Below are positions 5,459 to 5,562 of a stretch of DNA of 5,562 nt, piece after piece. The notes below the pieces were generated by a model. It had not been told where the DNA came from and made no database searches. It saw nothing but the letters and a program-made list of their open reading frames with translations. A program made the translations under genes and the position numbers. Source of the DNA: an uncultured Oscillospiraceae bacterium (GTDB lineage: Bacteria > Bacillota > Clostridia > Oscillospirales > Oscillospiraceae); assembly GCA_947630345.1 (NCBI GenBank), contig CANRHF010000125.1:1-5562 (forward strand). Reading direction: 5' to 3'. Within the stretch, counting starts at the first letter, position 1; each line of letters begins with the position of its first letter.

Positions 5459-5495
5459 GGCGGTTCCCCGGAGCCGGCGGAAAGGAAGTGAGCCC

Positions 5496-5562
5496 ATGGC
5501 CCAGGAAGAAAATTGGCAGCTTGATCCCAGCGCTCAGGAGGATATGACGTTGGTCTCCATCG
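5496..5562 (+). CDS. Unrecognised protein, N-terminal 22 codons (runs off right edge)
   Basis: An ATG at 5496 opens a frame that reads MAQEENWQLDPSAQEDMTLV and stays open to the window edge. AGGAAG (5483-5488) lies 7 bases upstream and a plausible extended -10 promoter lies further up. The visible residues are hydrophilic and acidic with no signal peptide, so a cytoplasmic protein is likely. There is too little to name a family. It is divergent from the glycosylase gene, which need not mean a related function. Confidence 0.6.
   Translation, partial: MAQEENWQLDPSAQEDMTLVSI

Overview
The window comes from a G+C-rich Gram-positive-type anaerobe. Purine-rich Shine-Dalgarno sites 6-7 bases from most starts, consensus sigma-A-type promoters, a lipobox lipoprotein and a lone ECF transporter S component all fit a gut member of the Clostridia (Oscillospiraceae-like, for example the Flavonifractor/Oscillibacter/Intestinimonas neighbourhood). 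That placement is inferred from style and protein flavour, not from a marker gene. No rRNA, tRNA, mobile element, CRISPR array or origin is visible.

Layout. Positions 1-3580 hold a minus-strand operon read right to left: a MoxR-family AAA+ ATPase (2583-3521), a DUF58 protein (1462-2592), a polytopic membrane protein with a cytoplasmic C-terminal domain (344-1459) and the N-terminal part of a lipoprotein that leaves the window at position 1. The genes overlap or are 2-14 bases apart, each with its own ribosome binding site. MoxR ATPases with DUF58 proteins are a widespread pair that is thought to form a chaperone-like system acting on envelope or membrane-protein complexes. The two downstream genes look like the membrane and surface parts of this version.

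Divergently, 3653-4805 carries an ECF transporter substrate-binding (S) component and a class I SAM-dependent methyltransferase overlapping by 8 bases, so probably co-transcribed and translationally coupled. A perfect bidirectional terminator hairpin (4813-4867) separates this pair from a convergent DNA-3-methyladenine glycosylase gene (4864-5367, minus). Upstream of the glycosylase is a second divergent promoter region and the first 22 codons of an unrecognised plus-strand gene that leaves the window at 5562.

The most notable signal is the divergent intergenic region 3522-3652. Two near-consensus promoters stand back to back, each with a TTGAAA -35 box and an exact 17-base spacer. Both -35 boxes are the outer ends of one perfect 12+1+12 inverted repeat whose inner part is C6-A-G6. 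The dyad centre (3587) is exactly equidistant from both -10 boxes and from both start codons. This looks like a shared operator, or a mutually exclusive promoter pair, controlling the MoxR operon and the ECF/methyltransferase operon together.
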